A stretch of 5,086 nucleotides of DNA from Dehalococcoidia bacterium (lineage in GTDB: Bacteria; Chloroflexota; Dehalococcoidia; GIF9; AB-539-J10). This document shows positions 3,174-5,086 of this stretch, in pieces. Positions within the stretch are counted from its first letter, which is position 1. Every line of letters starts with the position of its first letter. A model generated the notes under the pieces. That model saw nothing but the letters and a program-made list of their open reading frames with translations. It was not told the DNA's origin and did not search any database. A program made the position numbers and the translations under genes. Where the stretch lies: positions 1 to 5,086 of the forward strand of contig JAOUFZ010000114.1 of NCBI GenBank assembly GCA_029857995.1, in the 5' to 3' direction.

Positions 3174-5086
3174 CTATCCCATCTCGGCCCAGTTTTTGCC
3201 CAGCTTGATGTCTATCTTCACAGGGACACGAAGCTCGAAGGCATGGGGCATAATCTCACCGACCAAGGACTTCATTTCCGCTACTTCCGCCTCGGGCACC
3301 TCGAAGAGCAGTTCGTCGTGTATCTGCAACAGCATCTTGCTCTTAAGATTCCGCTTCTCCATTTCCCGGTACAGATTTATCATGGCGATCTTAATAATGT
3401 CGGCAGAGCTGCCCTGCACCGGCGCATTTATAGCCATGCGCTCTGCAGCCTCCCTGACCATCCGGTTGACAGAATTAACTTCAGGCAGAAACCGCCGCCT
3501 CCCCAGCACCGTCTGGACATAGCCCAGCTTGCGGGCCTGCTCCTTGGTGGCTTCCAGGTATTCCTTGACCTTAGGGTATTTCTCGAAATAGAGGGCGATG
3601 AACTGGGCGGCTTCCTCCCGGCTAAGCTTGGTAGCTTGCTCCAGGCCATAATCGCTCATGCCATAAATGACTCCGAAATTGACGGTCTTAGCATTTCGCC
3701 GCATCTCGGAATTCACCTCACCAACGGGGATGCCGAAGAGTTCAGAGGCGGTCGTGGCGTGGATATCCTCGTCCCCGGCAAAGGCGGCAATGAGGCCAGG
3801 GTCTTGAGAAAGGTGAGCCAGGACTCTGAGGTCAATCTGGGAATAATCCCCGCTTAAAAGGTATGCACCGGGCGGAGCTATAATCGCTTTCCTTATCTTA
3901 TTCCCCATCTCAGTCCTTATAGGTATATTCTGAAGGTTGGGGTCGCTGGAGGAAAGCCGGCCGGTAGTCGTGCCTGTCTGGTTGAAACTGGTATGCACCC
4001 TCCCCGTCTTATGGTTAATAAGCGCGGGCAGGGCATCAACATAGGTTGACTTGAGCTTGCTGAGCTGGCGGTATTGCAGTATGAGTTCAATTACGGGATG
4101 AACGCCCCTCAATGCCTCCATGACCGAGGCTTCGGTAGAATAGCCGGTCTTCGTTCTGCGGGACTGGGGCAGCCTGAGGTCCTCGAAAAGCACCTTGCCC
4201 AATTGCTGGGGCGAGTTGATATTGAATTGATGCCCTACGCTGCTGTAGATTTCCTTCTCCAGTCTGAGCAGCTCCTTACCCATCTCCAGAGACATCTCAC
4301 GGAGCAGGTCGGTATCTAGAAGAATGCCATCTTTCTCCATAGCCACCAGAACCGGAATCAAAGCCATCTCTACTTCTGTGAAAAGCTGCCACAATCCCTG
4401 CTGTCGCAGCTCAGATTCTAAGTGTTCCTTCAAACTCCAGAGGATGTCCGCGCCGGCGCAGGCATGGTCGGCAACCCGGTTCGCCTCCAGCAGGGCCAGG
4501 GAGCTTCGTTTCTTTCCTGTGCCGGTTAATTCAGCGGGGGCTGTAATCTCGACGCCCAGTTTATTAAAGGCCAGCGCTTTGAGCCCCAGGTTGTTTTCGC
4601 CGAGGAGATAAGCAGCGAGCATGGGGTCGAAATTCAGATTCCCAATCTTCACCCCACAGCCGGCCAATACCTCTATAACATGCTTGCCGTTATGGGCAAC
4701 CTTGCCTATGCCGGCGTTTTCCAAAACTGGCTTGAGCCGGGCTGCGACCTGAGCTAGCGGTAATTGGAGTGGCTGATTTAAGCCCTGGTGGCCCAGAGGT
4801 GTATAGAACGCCTTTCCCCGGGCGGGCGATATGGCTATGCCTATCAAATCTGCCATCATGGCCTTCTCGCCCGTAGTTTCAACCTCGATAGCGATGGCCT
4901 GTGCTTTTTCCAGTTCGTTTATAAGCTGCTCCAGGGCTGTCTCAGTGTTCACAATGAGCCTTTTGGCTGCTGATGGGTGGGCGGGTACAAGACCCGCCCC
5001 TACCGAGGGCTGAGAACTCTCGGCCTTCATCTGGGGCAGCCTGGGAAGCAGGTTGATAAACTCAAGCTCCTGGAAAAGCCTGGCTA
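3174..5086 (-). CDS. polA: DNA polymerase I (5' truncated by window edge; proofreading domain degenerate)
   Basis: Family A DNA polymerase, which fills gaps in repair and replaces RNA primers. The stop is TAG at 3174-3176; the frame runs off the right edge (last full codon 5082-5084), so the N-terminal 5'-nuclease domain of about 300 residues is missing. Residues are counted from the internal Met at 5030, which is not the start because ARLFQELEFINLLPRLPQ precedes it in frame, a typical polA linker. The exonuclease fold spans about 25-205, but Klenow Asp355 is Glu49, Asp424 is Val118, Tyr497 is His189 and Asp501 is Gly193; only Glu357 (Glu51) and Asn420 (Asn114) remain, so proofreading is probably lost, as in Taq and Bst. 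The polymerase domain (about 215-618) is intact: TTTGRLSSSDPNLQNIPI (354-371), motif A DYSQIDLR (395-402), motif B RRNAKTVNFGVIYG (444-457), QGSSADIIK (539-547), motif C HDELLFEV (571-578). Motif A has Asp400 for the usual steric-gate Glu710. Confidence 0.97.
   Translation of the reverse strand, partial: ARLFQELEFINLLPRLPQMKAESSQPSVGAGLVPAHPSAAKRLIVNTETALEQLINELEKAQAIAIEVETTGEKAMMADLIGIAISPARGKAFYTPLGHQGLNQPLQLPLAQVAARLKPVLENAGIGKVAHNGKHVIEVLAGCGVKIGNLNFDPMLAAYLLGENNLGLKALAFNKLGVEITAPAELTGTGKKRSSLALLEANRVADHACAGADILWSLKEHLESELRQQGLWQLFTEVEMALIPVLVAMEKDGILLDTDLLREMSLEMGKELLRLEKEIYSSVGHQFNINSPQQLGKVLFEDLRLPQSRRTKTGYSTEASVMEALRGVHPVIELILQYRQLSKLKSTYVDALPALINHKTGRVHTSFNQTGTTTGRLSSSDPNLQNIPIRTEMGNKIRKAIIAPPGAYLLSGDYSQIDLRVLAHLSQDPGLIAAFAGDEDIHATTASELFGIPVGEVNSEMRRNAKTVNFGVIYGMSDYGLEQATKLSREEAAQFIALYFEKYPKVKEYLEATKEQARKLGYVQTVLGRRRFLPEVNSVNRMVREAAERMAINAPVQGSSADIIKIAMINLYREMEKRNLKSKMLLQIHDELLFEVPEAEVAEMKSLVGEIMPHAFELRVPVKIDIKLGKNWAEMG
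4976..5004. repeat. Palindromic GC-rich element inside polA
   Basis: GGGCGGGT (4979-4986) pairs perfectly with ACCCGCCC (4992-4999) around the 5-base loop ACAAG. After a 2-base bulge (5000-5001), GGT (4976-4978) pairs with ACC (5002-5004). The sequence fits a dispersed palindromic repeat type I recall from many environmental genomes, whose translations read GAGLVPA or AGTRPAPT. Here it is read in frame as SVGAGLVPAHP in the linker between the 5'-nuclease and exonuclease domains of polA. No second copy lies in this window, so the repeat identity rests on recall. Confidence 0.6.

Noticed and set aside
2925..3857. A 310-codon open frame on the + strand
   Set aside because: It lies antisense to the polymerase domain of polA and the 5' part of the DUF3795 gene, both certain genes, and its translation has no family resemblance.
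1..5086. CRISPR array, insertion sequence, integrase or toxin-antitoxin pair
   Set aside because: No regularly spaced repeats, transposase or recombinase motifs, or paired small genes are visible on either strand.

Overview
This window reads as part of the chromosome of an anaerobic environmental bacterium. Chloroflexota (Dehalococcoidia-like) is my best guess, with Desulfobacterota as the alternative. The guess rests on the style of the acyl-CoA dehydrogenase, a Cys-rich DUF3795 protein beside polA and fpg, and a GC-rich palindromic repeat of a type I associate with such genomes. It comes from memory of these families, not from a search.

Layout, left to right. Positions 1-830 (+) hold the C-terminal part of an acyl-CoA dehydrogenase whose start lies off the left edge. 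Positions 831-1073 have no convincing gene; they contain a strong stem-loop and a degenerate copy of a tRNA 3' end. Positions 1074-1505 (-) encode a small SnoaL-like/ester-cyclase-fold protein with an excellent ribosome binding site. Positions 1506-1801 are non-coding, with a GTATTAC-type inverted repeat and a second, better preserved tRNA 3'-end fragment that abuts the fpg stop codon. Positions 1802-2629 (-) are fpg (mutM). Positions 2756-3112 (-) are a DUF3795 protein starting at GTG. Positions 3174-5086 (-) are DNA polymerase I, cut by the right edge before its 5'-nuclease domain.

polA, the DUF3795 gene and fpg lie head to tail on the minus strand, with gaps of 61 and 126 bases. They look like a DNA repair cluster: Fpg removes oxidised purines and cuts the strand, and Pol I fills the resulting gap. 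The polymerase keeps motifs A, B and C, but its 3'-5' exonuclease domain has lost most metal-binding residues, so proofreading is probably absent. The SnoaL-like gene points the same way but is separated from fpg by about 300 bases and lies between two imperfect copies of a tRNA 3' end, so it may be a later arrival.

I see no clear new multi-gene system. The most unusual points are a palindromic repeat read in frame inside polA, the paired tRNA 3'-end fragments around the SnoaL-like gene, the Glu-to-Asp change at the polymerase steric gate, and a palindrome cluster upstream of the SnoaL-like gene.
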